NCBI GenBank assembly: GCA_031973435.1
Contig: DALYDA010000024.1
Location: 1 to 8,522 of the forward strand
DNA length: 8,522 nt
From: HK-STAS-PATE-34 sp031973435
GTDB lineage: Bacteria; Patescibacteriota; Minisyncoccia; Phycocordibacterales; UBA9973
Reading direction: 5' to 3'
The notes under the pieces are model-generated. The model was not told the DNA's origin. It saw only the letters and a program-made list of their open reading frames with translations, and searched no databases. Below, in pieces: positions 1 through 5,819 of this stretch; within the stretch, counting starts at the first letter, position 1; each line of letters opens with the position of its first letter. The translations under genes and the position numbers were made by a program.

Positions 1-55
1 CTTCGTTCCCTTACCAGCGACCACCCGGGAGTCGGACAAAGTAGAATTGAAATAA
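1..55 (+). repeat. 55-bp direct repeat, copy 1
   Basis: Identical to 200-254 by direct comparison, from CTTCGTTCCC to the end of TTGAAATAA. The copy starts at the window edge, so the repeat may extend further left. After it the sequence continues into a hairpin arm (GTTGTTTCAATC) that the second copy lacks. Confidence 0.9.
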
Positions 56-199
56 CGCAGTTGTTTCAATCTACTTTTCCGGCGTCCTAGGAGCCTCCTC
101 AAAAGAGGCGAGAGAGGACAGGAGGTAAGGTTGAGTTAAAATAACAAAGTTATTTTACGAAACTTAGCGCCTGAGGATTACCTCATGCATAAGTGTTCA

Positions 200-254
200 C
201 TTCGTTCCCTTACCAGCGACCACCCGGGAGTCGGACAAAGTAGAATTGAAATAA
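200..254 (+). repeat. 55-bp direct repeat, copy 2
   Basis: Second copy of the repeat at 1-55, offset 199 bp. The match ends at 254, where the sequence becomes an A-rich run leading straight into a terminator. The copy therefore looks like the last, truncated unit of an array that ends here. It lacks the 3' arm of the AT-rich hairpin that follows copy 1. Confidence 0.9.
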
Positions 255-260
255 ATTTAA

Positions 261-294
261 AAAAGAAAAGCCCCAGCAGGGGGCTTTTCTTTTT
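261..294 (+). terminator. Intrinsic terminator after the repeat element
   Basis: A perfect 14-bp stem, AAAAGAAAAGCCCC (261-274) with GGGGCTTTTCTTTT (280-293), has a 5-base loop and runs into a T-rich tract. It insulates the 359 gene from whatever is transcribed from the left. The A-rich 5' arm could also let it work on the minus strand. Confidence 0.9.
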
Positions 295-313
295 GGGGTG
301 TCTCTCTCTTTGT

Positions 314-341
314 TTGACAATCTGTAAAATAAATGTAAAGT
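314..341 (+). promoter_or_regulatory. Promoter of the 359 gene
   Basis: A consensus -35 TTGACA (314-319) is followed after 16 bases by TAAAGT (336-341), a moderate -10. Transcription would begin near 348, leaving a leader of about 11 nt before ATG 359. The stretch GACAA..TCTGTAAAA recurs in the promoter of the 2952 gene. Confidence 0.6.
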
Positions 342-358
342 AAAAAGAAAAATAGAAT

Positions 359-1321
359 ATGAAGGTATTTACATGGGAAGACATTGCAAACAAAAAAGTA
401 CCCAAGAAAGAGTCATTCGGGATTTTCTTGCAGTCACTCCAAAATAAACTAAGGGCAACTGAAGGAGTTTTAGCAGCATCCCACTTTGGATCAACCCAGA
501 GAGGTGACTACAGTATCACAAGCGATGTTGATATTTATGTAGTCTATGATGAGGAATACGGCTTTGAACTGAAAAACACTTTGGAAGAATTGTATCTTGA
601 GGCAAAGGGATACTTTATTCCACTCAAAGTTATAACTGTTCCAAAAGATGAGATACTTTTCTCGGAGCATTCTCCGATCTCTCCTCGTCTACAGCAGGTT
701 CTCGCTTATACAGCACATAAAGATGATGGATGTTTTGTGGGGGATATGAAAAGCTTCCTCTTTCATTACAAGACCATGTCGCAAGAGTGCTTTATGGGTG
801 CGGTCCGCATAGATATCGAAAGATATATAGGATACAAGCTGCGTAAGTTTTATGAAGGAAAACTCACCAACCACATCTTCTCAGATAGAAAAAGAGCAGA
901 ATGGGTAGAGTCTGTTTCAAACGGATTCGTTCACATAACCCGTGGAGTACTTGCTTCATATGGAGGATTTGAATTCATTGACGGTTCAGTAAAAGAAGTT
1001 TGGCAGGCTCTTCATCAGAACAAAAAGGATACTCAGGCACCAGATTTCTTTAGTCAATATTTAGGAGCGAGAGTAGGGTATTTGAACTGTATAAATAATT
1101 CACTTTTCGATCCTCCAAAGGGTATCTGTTTAAAAGAGGTGCTTTCAGAAATGGGTAGTGAAGGATGGGTAAAAAAGTATAAAGGAAGAGATGACTTATT
1201 TCAAACACCGTCTGAAGAAATAAACGCAGAAGCAAATTATAGGCAAGGATTTGATCTTTTTGCTCATCATGTTGGTGCCTTTCCGGAGTATGTAAAGATA
1301 CTACAAAAATTCTTAAAATAG
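359..1321 (+). CDS. Nucleotidyltransferase-fold protein, 320 aa
   Basis: The protein has the signature of the DNA polymerase beta-like nucleotidyltransferase superfamily. A GS pair (G44-S45, in HFGSTQRGD) is followed ten residues later by DVD (D56, D58) on a hydrophobic strand (IYVVYD). These residues normally hold the triphosphate and two metal ions. The usual third acidic residue is not obvious: the next strand reads IPLKVITV, with K90 where D or E would be expected. Activity and substrate are therefore uncertain. The C-terminal two thirds (about 110-320) is mostly helical and unrecognised; it could be a substrate- or partner-binding domain such as the helical partners often fused to minimal nucleotidyltransferases. 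ATG 359 is chosen because the promoter places the mRNA start about 11 nt upstream. There is no clear Shine-Dalgarno. The gene is a single-gene unit with a terminator overlapping its stop codon. A role in tRNA modification, toxin action or regulation cannot be told apart here. Confidence 0.85.
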   Translation: MKVFTWEDIANKKVPKKESFGIFLQSLQNKLRATEGVLAASHFGSTQRGDYSITSDVDIYVVYDEEYGFELKNTLEELYLEAKGYFIPLKVITVPKDEILFSEHSPISPRLQQVLAYTAHKDDGCFVGDMKSFLFHYKTMSQECFMGAVRIDIERYIGYKLRKFYEGKLTNHIFSDRKRAEWVESVSNGFVHITRGVLASYGGFEFIDGSVKEVWQALHQNKKDTQAPDFFSQYLGARVGYLNCINNSLFDPPKGICLKEVLSEMGSEGWVKKYKGRDDLFQTPSEEINAEANYRQGFDLFAHHVGAFPEYVKILQKFLK

Positions 1322-1338
1322 ACCTCGGTCTATTTTTT
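1315..1338 (+). terminator. Terminator overlapping the stop of the 359 gene
   Basis: Stem AAAATAGAC (1315-1323) pairs with GTCTATTTT (1328-1336) around loop CTCG, then more T residues. The TAG stop (1319-1321) lies in the 5' arm, so terminating ribosomes could influence hairpin formation. Confidence 0.85.
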
Positions 1339-1362
1339 TGTTTTCGAGCTCTTTTTTAGGGG

Positions 1363-1391
1363 TTGCGCCATGTGCCAAGCTTTACTATACT
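1363..1391 (+). promoter_or_regulatory. Promoter giving a leaderless mRNA for the 1399 gene
   Basis: TTGCGC (1363-1368) and TATACT (1386-1391) have ideal 17-bp spacing. The expected transcription start, about 7 bases past the -10, falls at 1398-1399, on or next to the A of ATG 1399. The upstream in-frame TTG at 1363 is part of the -35 box, so it cannot be the start codon of this transcript. Confidence 0.75.
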
Positions 1392-1398
1392 TGCCCAT

Positions 1399-2040
1399 AT
1401 GGAAACCCTAGCAAAACTCTTCGGGGGAAACTCCCGAGTAAAAATAATGCGTCTTTTTCTGCTAAACCAAGATGTGTTTTTCGAACCAAAAGATATATCA
1501 TCAAGAAGTAAAGTTTCGTTGGCTATAGTTAGAAAGGAGATATCAAATCTCCTTGCACTTGGCTTTGTAAAAAAGAAAGCTCTTCCAATAAAGGCAAGTA
1601 AAAAGAAGGTATCAAAGAAGAAGAAAAGTAAACAAGTAGTGTCTAGGAAGTTCTCTTTTGTTTTCGATAGCAACTTTCCATATACAGATGCGCTCACTTC
1701 GATCCTTGTAGAGAAAGATACTGTTTCAAAAGGAGACATGGCCCACAGATTCAAAAAAGCAGGAAAGGTAAAGGCTCTTGTTGTGTCAGGAATATTTATA
1801 AAAGAAAAAGATTCTAGAGTAGACATACTTTTGGTTGGAGATAGTATTAAAAGACCAGTTGTCGAGAAGATCGTTCGAGATTTCGAGGCAGAACTCGGCA
1901 AAGAACTTTCTTATGCAGTATTTGAAACACCAGAGTTTATGTACCGACTAGAGATGAGAGACAAACTAGTTTCAGACATACTAGACTACCCACATGAGAG
2001 GGTGGTGGACCATCTTGGGTTATCCACAAGAGACAAATAG
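1399..2040 (+). CDS. Winged-helix DNA-binding protein with degenerate nucleotidyltransferase-like domain, 213 aa
   Basis: Residues 1-60 look like a winged helix-turn-helix: LAKLFGGNSRVKIMRLFL, then KDISSRSKVSLAIVRKEISNLLALGFVKKK. A lysine-rich linker follows (58-79, with KKK and KKKK runs). Residues about 95-190 resemble the nucleotidyltransferase domain found in archaeal and bacterial wHTH-nucleotidyltransferase proteins, whose core usually reads GSF..G..SDIDLLIVG. Here it reads SGIF (130-133) and SRVDILLVG (139-147). The GS serine and the first catalytic aspartate are thus replaced by I and R, so the domain is probably catalytically dead and may serve as a sensor or dimer surface. A likely role is transcriptional regulation, but the target is unknown. 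ATG 1399 is preferred over an in-frame TTG at 1363, which lies inside the -35 element. It is a single-gene unit between a terminator and a new promoter. Confidence 0.8.
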   Translation: METLAKLFGGNSRVKIMRLFLLNQDVFFEPKDISSRSKVSLAIVRKEISNLLALGFVKKKALPIKASKKKVSKKKKSKQVVSRKFSFVFDSNFPYTDALTSILVEKDTVSKGDMAHRFKKAGKVKALVVSGIFIKEKDSRVDILLVGDSIKRPVVEKIVRDFEAELGKELSYAVFETPEFMYRLEMRDKLVSDILDYPHERVVDHLGLSTRDK

Positions 2041-2053
2041 ATTGCTCCCTACA

Positions 2054-2062
2054 TGCTATAAT
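2054..2062 (+). promoter_or_regulatory. Extended -10 promoter of the 2171 gene
   Basis: A consensus TATAAT (2057-2062) is preceded by TGC, the extended -10 motif. No good -35 lies 16-18 bases upstream, where the previous gene ends. Transcription would begin near 2069, giving a leader of about 100 nt, far longer than at neighbouring genes. Confidence 0.65.
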
Positions 2063-2069
2063 AAAAGTA

Positions 2070-2154
2070 CCTTTCGGGTCGAACCGTTTAAGGAATTATT
2101 AGCATATTTTTTAGTCTCCCTAGTGATCCACGTTGGAATCCTAGGTGGTCACTA
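2070..2154 (+). promoter_or_regulatory. Structured 5' leader with two hairpins
   Basis: The first hairpin is CCTT-T-CGG (2070-2077) with CCG-TTT-AAGG (2084-2093), starting at the predicted 5' end of the mRNA. The second is TAGTGA-T-CCAC (2121-2131) with GTGGTCACTA (2145-2154), ten pairs with one bulged T. It ends 16 nt before ATG 2171. TTAGT at 2111-2115 could pair with ACTAA (2151-2155) instead, which would open this hairpin. I do not recognise a known riboswitch. It may regulate translation or mRNA stability of the membrane protein. Confidence 0.5.
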
Positions 2155-2170
2155 ATAAGACAAAAAGCTT

Positions 2171-2851
2171 ATGTTGTTAGAAACAGGTGATGTCCTAAGT
2201 GCTTCACTGCAGAGTTTATGGTTTGGTGTTATCACATTCCTACCGGAATTGATCATAGCAATCCTTATTTTTATAATCGGTTGGATCATTGGTCGCTTGG
2301 TTGGTAATGCAGTTGCACAACTAATCACAGCACTAAAGATCGACAATGCTCTTTCTTCTGGAGGTCTAAGAGAATTCTCAGATCGATCAGGACTAAAGGT
2401 TAGTGCAAGTGGAGTTATCGGTGGACTAGTGCGCTGGTTTATCGTAATAGCATTTTTGATGGCTTCTCTAGAAGTTGTTGGACTTATGCAAGTAAATGAC
2501 TTCCTACGTGAAGTTGTACTTGGATATCTTCCAAATGTTATGATTGCGGCTCTTATACTTTTGGCAGCAACAGTTATTGCTGACTTTATAGAAAGAGTTG
2601 TAACAGGTGGTGCAAAGGCTGCACGTGTTCGCTCAGCACACATGCTAGGAACAATCGCTCGTTACGCAATCTGGGTATTCGCATTTATCATAGCTCTATC
2701 TGAGCTTGGTGTTGCAGTACAATTCATGCAAATTCTTTTCACAGGAATTATTGCAATGCTTGCAGTCGCTGGAGGTCTAGCATTTGGTCTAGGTGGACGA
2801 GATGCAGCAGCAAGAGTAATCGAAGGCATAAGAGGCGACATGAATCGCTAA
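2171..2851 (+). CDS. Conserved TM-helix membrane protein, mechanosensitive-channel-like, 226 aa
   Basis: The protein is strongly hydrophobic, with about five membrane segments near residues 19-41, 83-105, 119-138, 162-181 and 186-208. The segment LPELIIAILIFIIGWIIGRLVG and the end motif GGLAFGLGGRDAAARVIEGIR are typical of bacterial proteins with the conserved TM-helix repeat (Pfam TM_helix). These are related to small-conductance mechanosensitive channels and CmpX-like proteins. The glycine- and alanine-rich last helix followed by FGLGGRDAA resembles the pore-lining helix of MscS-type channels. There is no soluble beta-domain after it as in full MscS; the protein stops about 18 residues past FGLGG. 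It is likely an inner-membrane protein involved in osmotic or tension response, by family resemblance only. ATG 2171 starts the first hydrophobic region cleanly, but no Shine-Dalgarno is visible. It is transcribed alone. Confidence 0.85.
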   Translation: MLLETGDVLSASLQSLWFGVITFLPELIIAILIFIIGWIIGRLVGNAVAQLITALKIDNALSSGGLREFSDRSGLKVSASGVIGGLVRWFIVIAFLMASLEVVGLMQVNDFLREVVLGYLPNVMIAALILLAATVIADFIERVVTGGAKAARVRSAHMLGTIARYAIWVFAFIIALSELGVAVQFMQILFTGIIAMLAVAGGLAFGLGGRDAAARVIEGIRGDMNR

Positions 2852-2872
2852 TTCGACTCAAATCTTTTTTAC

Positions 2873-2903
2873 AAAAGCACCCGAAAGGGTGTTTTTGATT
2901 TTT
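2873..2903 (+). terminator. Terminator of the 2171 gene
   Basis: Stem AAAAGCACCC (2873-2882) and GGGTGTTTTT (2887-2896) close a GAAA tetraloop and continue into a T-rich run. One G-T pair is the only imperfection. Confidence 0.9.
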
Positions 2904-2905
2904 GG

Positions 2906-2933
2906 TAGACAAAATCTGTAAAAAGAGTAGAGT
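2906..2933 (+). promoter_or_regulatory. Promoter of the 2952 gene
   Basis: TAGACA (2906-2911), 16 bases, then TAGAGT (2928-2933). It is a weaker relative of the 359-gene promoter, with the same spacing and a shared TCTGTAAAA spacer word. The predicted mRNA start near 2940 leaves about 12 nt before ATG 2952. Confidence 0.45.
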
Positions 2934-2951
2934 AATTGAAAATATTGAACA

Positions 2952-3359
2952 ATGGACAAAAGGGAAATATCTCTCGGAAAAAAATTTTCTGGAGTAAGCA
3001 TGCACGAGACTCATCACTATACGGAAATAGAGAATGAGATAGAAGATTTTCTGGATATCCAAAGTCTTTTAAAAGAATTACGAGATCGGTTCATTTCAAG
3101 TAATAAAACGGACAGGGAAAACATTTTACAAGAATTGTGGTTTGTCCCGATCGTGGAGGATTTTCGTTTTCCTCTTGGAACAATCGAAAATTGGTTTTTT
3201 GTAAAACATTGCTTGGATAATGCAGAAAAATTGAGGTTTGAAATCTATTTAATTACCAGAGAGGAGATATTGTCTATGTATTCAAACTCTCCAAAAAATT
3301 TGATAGCTCTATCAAAGCCTTCATACGACGAAGCTTCTCGTGACGGTAAGGTTGTTTAA
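2952..3359 (+). CDS. Hypothetical acidic protein, 135 aa
   Basis: I do not recognise this protein. Residues 20-65 are rich in glutamate and aspartate and look helical (HYTEIENEIEDFLDIQSLLKE). A central part with aromatic residues follows (ELWFVPIVEDF, then IENWFFVKHCLDNAEKL). The tail is polar, with several serines and lysines. There is no signal peptide, membrane segment or zinc motif. Codon use and AT content match the neighbours. The start at 2952 fits the promoter spacing; a second in-frame ATG 17 codons in (3000) is possible but lies 60 nt from the predicted mRNA start. The gene stands alone between two terminators, with the rRNA promoter about 135 bp after its stop. Confidence 0.7.
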   Translation: MDKREISLGKKFSGVSMHETHHYTEIENEIEDFLDIQSLLKELRDRFISSNKTDRENILQELWFVPIVEDFRFPLGTIENWFFVKHCLDNAEKLRFEIYLITREEILSMYSNSPKNLIALSKPSYDEASRDGKVV

Positions 3360-3385
3360 AGGTCCTAATAGGCCTTTTTCTTTTT
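3358..3385 (+). terminator. Terminator of the 2952 gene, first hairpin
   Basis: AAAGG (3358-3362) pairs with CCTTT (3373-3377), with CC/GG continuing inside past one bulged T, and a T-rich run follows. Its loop region holds the 9-mer CCTAATAGG, which recurs in the 23S processing stem at 3815-3823. Confidence 0.75.
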
Positions 3386-3408
3386 GCCAAAATTTGGCGA
3401 TTTTTTTT
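3386..3408 (+). terminator. Second, back-up terminator hairpin
   Basis: GCCAA (3386-3390) and TTGGC (3394-3398) form a short stem followed by GA and eight T residues. Placed directly after the first hairpin, it would help insulate the rRNA promoter region. The core CCAAAATTTGG palindrome recurs at 3457-3467. Confidence 0.6.
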
Positions 3409-3493
3409 GTTCAAAACTAGGCATTTTAGGGTCAGTTTTTGGGCCCAAAATAGGCCCCAAAATTTGGAGGAAAAGGCACTTATTTGTAATCGC
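3409..3493. other. Gene-free spacer before the rRNA promoter
   Basis: No coding frame is supported. The stretch holds clustered G/C runs between A/T runs (GGGCCC at 3441-3446, GGCCCC at 3453-3458) and a second copy of the palindrome CCAAAATTTGG at 3457-3467. These may be upstream binding sites for the promoter at 3494, or remains of a duplicated terminator. Confidence 0.4.
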
Positions 3494-3522
3494 TTGACTT
3501 CCATTTCGGCTTGGTATATACT
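3494..3522 (+). promoter_or_regulatory. Strong promoter, probably of the 23S-5S transcript
   Basis: TTGACT (3494-3499), 17-bp spacer, TATACT (3517-3522) is the closest to a full consensus in the window. It is the only good promoter I find between the 2952 gene and the 23S gene, about 280 bp from the 23S 5' end. The expected start is near 3529-3530. Confidence 0.75.
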
Positions 3523-3536
3523 CTTCCGTACCAGAT

Positions 3537-3575
3537 ATGATTACTAAGAAATTACCCAATCGAGGCAAGAGGTAA
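3537..3575 (+). CDS. Possible 12-codon leader peptide ORF (MITKKLPNRGKR)
   Basis: ATG 3537 lies about 7 nt after the predicted mRNA start, the same short-leader arrangement as the protein genes in this window. The reading frame ends at TAA 3573-3575. The last codons (GGC AAG at 3564-3569) are the 5' arm of a hairpin that competes with the terminator at 3596-3611. The peptide is basic and has no resemblance that I recognise. It is too short to call by coding statistics; position and overlap with the hairpin are the only support. Confidence 0.35.
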   Translation: MITKKLPNRGKR

Positions 3576-3619
3576 AACCCTAGTGTTTTTACTTGCCGCC
3601 TCGGAAGGCGGTTTTTTCT
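3561..3619 (+). promoter_or_regulatory. Attenuator-like terminator with competing hairpin
   Basis: The terminator stem is CCGCCT (3596-3601) with AGGCGG (3606-3611), loop CGGA, followed by six T residues. The competing hairpin pairs GGCAAG (3564-3569) with CTTGCC (3592-3597), extended inside by TAAAA/TTTTA. It shares C3596-C3597 with the terminator stem and could extend through CGA (3561-3563) with TCG (3601-3603), which would break the terminator. A ribosome on the 12-codon ORF would cover GGCAAG and favour termination. This is inference from base pairing. Without anti-termination, little transcript would reach the 23S gene. Confidence 0.55.
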
Positions 3620-3641
3620 TAAGAGTAAACGGTTGAAAGGA

Positions 3642-3749
3642 ATGACCATTTACAAACAAATGCCTGTCGTCAACGATCCATTTTGGGGTCTTTTCAAGTT
3701 GATAGACAGGGAGATAAACAAAGTAAGTAAAAAAATTGACCAACTCTAA
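3642..3749 (+). CDS. Possible small protein, 35 aa
   Basis: The frame reads from ATG 3642 to TAA 3747. The product starts polar, has an aromatic core (NDPFWGLFKLIDREI) and ends in a lysine-rich amphipathic stretch (NKVSKKIDQL). I do not recognise it. The purine-rich AAAGGA directly abuts the ATG, too close for a standard Shine-Dalgarno. It lies inside the leader of the 23S transcript, past the attenuator, and in the same frame as the 12-codon ORF with only one stop between them. It may be a real small protein or chance. Confidence 0.3.
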   Translation: MTIYKQMPVVNDPFWGLFKLIDREINKVSKKIDQL

Positions 3750-3808
3750 AGAAGGAGCGGTTCTTTTTTAGATTTCATTTCGAGTAGGAATGAAAAAAAT
3801 TGGTGTTT
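3750..3808 (+). other. Leader between the small ORF and 23S
   Basis: A weak hairpin (AAAGAA with TTCTTT around GGAGCGG) is followed by a T run. The sequence GGTTCTTTTTTAG (3759-3771) loosely resembles a boxA anti-termination site, but not closely enough to call. Bases 3802-3808 can extend the 23S end-pairing helix by seven pairs, mostly with G-T wobbles. Confidence 0.35.
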
Positions 3809-4926
3809 GCGTTTCCTAATAGGAAACCAAGAGCATATGGTGGATGCCTAGACTTTAAATAGCGATGAAAGACGTGGTTCGGCGACGATACGCTTCGGGG
3901 AGGTGCCTAACAACCTTCGATCCGGAGATCTCTGAATGGGGAAACCCTATCGAGTAAAGCTCGATAACTCACTTGTTGAGAGCGCACCCAGGGAAGTGAA
4001 ACATCTCAGTACCTGGAGGAAAAGAAACCAAATAGTATTCCCTTAGTAGTGGCGAGCGAAACGGGAGAAGCCCAAACCTGATTGTACTTGTACAATTGGG
4101 GGTTGTAAGGCAATAACGACGTTTTACGTGGAAAGTTACAAAGTGTGGTGGTAAAAGAATGTGCTGGAACGCACAACCATAGACGGTGATAGTCCGGTAT
4201 TTGAAATCACTCACACCTTTTCTGTTATTGTTCTTGAGTACCTCAAGACATGAATAGCTTGGGGGAATCTGCCGGGACTAACCGGCAAGGCTAAATATAT
4301 TTAAAGATCGATAGTGAACTAGTACCGCGAGGGAAAGGTGAAAAGTAGTCCGAAAGGACAGTGAAATAGACCTGAAACCATATGTTTACAAAGAGTCAGA
4401 GCGGGCATTTATGTCCGCCATGGCGTGCCTATTGAAGAATGAGCCAACGAGTTTATGTATGCTGCTTAGCTAAGGTTTTAAAAGACTGGAGCTGCAGGGA
4501 AACCAAGTGTTAATAGCGCGTAATTGGTAGTATACATAAGACCCGAAGCCAGGTGAGCTACCCATGAGCAGGATGAAGGTGTGAGAAATCACACTGGAGG
4601 TCCGAACCGGTGAGCCGTTTAACACTCTCGGATGACTTGTGGGTTGGAGTGAAAAGCTAATCGAACCTGGTAATAGCTGGTTCTCTCCGAAATAGCTTTA
4701 GGGCTAGCGTCGTGCGTTCCTCTTGGGGGTAGAGCACTGGAAGAATTCAACAGGGAGCAATCTCGTGAATTCTATCAAACTCCGAATACCAAGAGTTAAA
4801 AGCGCGGCAGTTAGACTACGGGGGCGAAGCTCCGTCAGTCAAAAGGGAAACAGCCCAGATCTCTAAATAAGGTCCCTAAATCAATGCTAAGTGCAAAAGA
4901 AGGATGTGGAATTTCTTCGACAATGA

Positions 4927-4958
<32 letters not shown>

Positions 4959-5784
4959 GAAAGCGTAACAGCTCACTCATCAAGAGATTTCGCGCCGAAA
5001 ATAATCGGGGCTAAGCATAGTACCGAAACTGAGGATTGTATGTTTCTTCGGAAATATACAGTGGTAGGAGAGTATTCGACTCTGCGTTGAAGCCAAAGGG
5101 GTGACCCATGGTGGAGCGTGTCGAAGTAAGAATGTTGGCACAAGTAACCGCAATGAAGGTGAGAGCCCTTCACGCCGAAAGACTAAGGTTTCCTTCGCAA
5201 CGATGATCGACGAAGGGTTAGTCGGGCCTAAGGAGATGGCGAAAGCCGCATCCGATGGACACACGGTTAATATTCCGTGACCTCGCTACTGTGCGATGGA
5301 AGGACGGAGTGTAGTATGTAAAGCATCTTATTGGATTGATGTATGTAAGTGAGGGTATCTTCTAGGAAAATCCGGAAGAAAATACTTTGATGTATATACC
5401 CAAGCGAAACGTAAATGTGTAGGTACGCCTATGCAGATTTTACAAAGCACGCTTCCGAGAAAATTTTCTAAGCATAACAGTAGTGAGACCGTACCACAAA
5501 CCGACACAGGTGGTCAGCTCGAGTAGAGTAAGGCGAACGAGTGAGAATTCCCCAAGGAACTCGGCAAAAAAGCAGCCGTAACTTTGGAATAAGGCTTGCC
5601 CTTTTAAATTTATTTAAAGGGGCCGCAGCGAAAGTATCCCTGGCAACTGTTTATCAAAAACACAGCTCCCTGCGAACTCGTAAGAGTATGTATAGGGGGT
5701 GACACCTGACCAATGCCAGAAGGTTAAACGTCGGCGGTTTGTCACAGTCTTCGGATTGTGACAAGCTGACTGATGTAAGCCCTG

Positions 5785-5819
<35 letters not shown>

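Larger units (their letters stand above)
1..254 (+). ncRNA. Structured non-coding element, possible tandem-repeat RNA (identity unknown)
   Basis: I find no plausible coding frame here; all three plus-strand frames close quickly. The segment is rich in inverted repeats. An AT-rich hairpin lies at about 41-74 (GTAG/CTAC, then ATTGAAATAAC/GTTGTTTCAAT around a GCA loop). A GC-rich hairpin follows at 84-119 (GTCCT/AGGAC enclosing GCCTC/GAGGC). A 9-bp hairpin TAAAATAAC-AAA-GTTATTTTA lies near 136-160, and a TGAGG/CCTCA hairpin near 173-187. The second AT hairpin plus its GC-rich tail looks like a diverged copy of the first pair. A 55-bp direct repeat brackets the unit, and a strong terminator follows on the plus strand, which suggests an RNA transcribed rightward that begins left of the window. 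It does not match my recollection of tRNA, tmRNA, SRP RNA, RNase P RNA or 6S RNA. Confidence 0.45.

Noticed and set aside
1..254. CRISPR array
   Set aside because: Only two copies of a 55-bp repeat at 199-bp spacing, with internally related hairpins in place of a unique spacer; this does not resemble repeat-spacer geometry.
178..405. Minus-strand open frame of 75 codons near the left end
   Set aside because: It spans a terminator, a promoter and the start of the 359 gene; its product is phenylalanine- and lysine-rich from the A/T runs.
1363..1398. TTG 1363 as an alternative start of the winged-helix gene
   Set aside because: This TTG is part of the -35 box of the gene's own promoter, and the intervening codons include the -10.
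1356..1901. Minus-strand open frame of 181 codons
   Set aside because: It is the shadow of the 1399 gene, whose promoter, domain pattern and terminators support the plus strand.
2075..2086. GGGTCGAACC as a tRNA T-loop
   Set aside because: No acceptor, D or anticodon arm can be placed around it; it fits better as the loop of a leader hairpin.
2152..2643. Minus-strand open frame of 163 codons
   Set aside because: It overlaps the membrane protein gene, whose plus-strand product has clear family motifs and membrane segments; the minus product is low in complexity and rich in T, S and R.
3759..3771. boxA anti-termination site before 23S
   Set aside because: The match to the boxA consensus is loose and T-rich sequence is common here; mentioned in the leader entry but not called.
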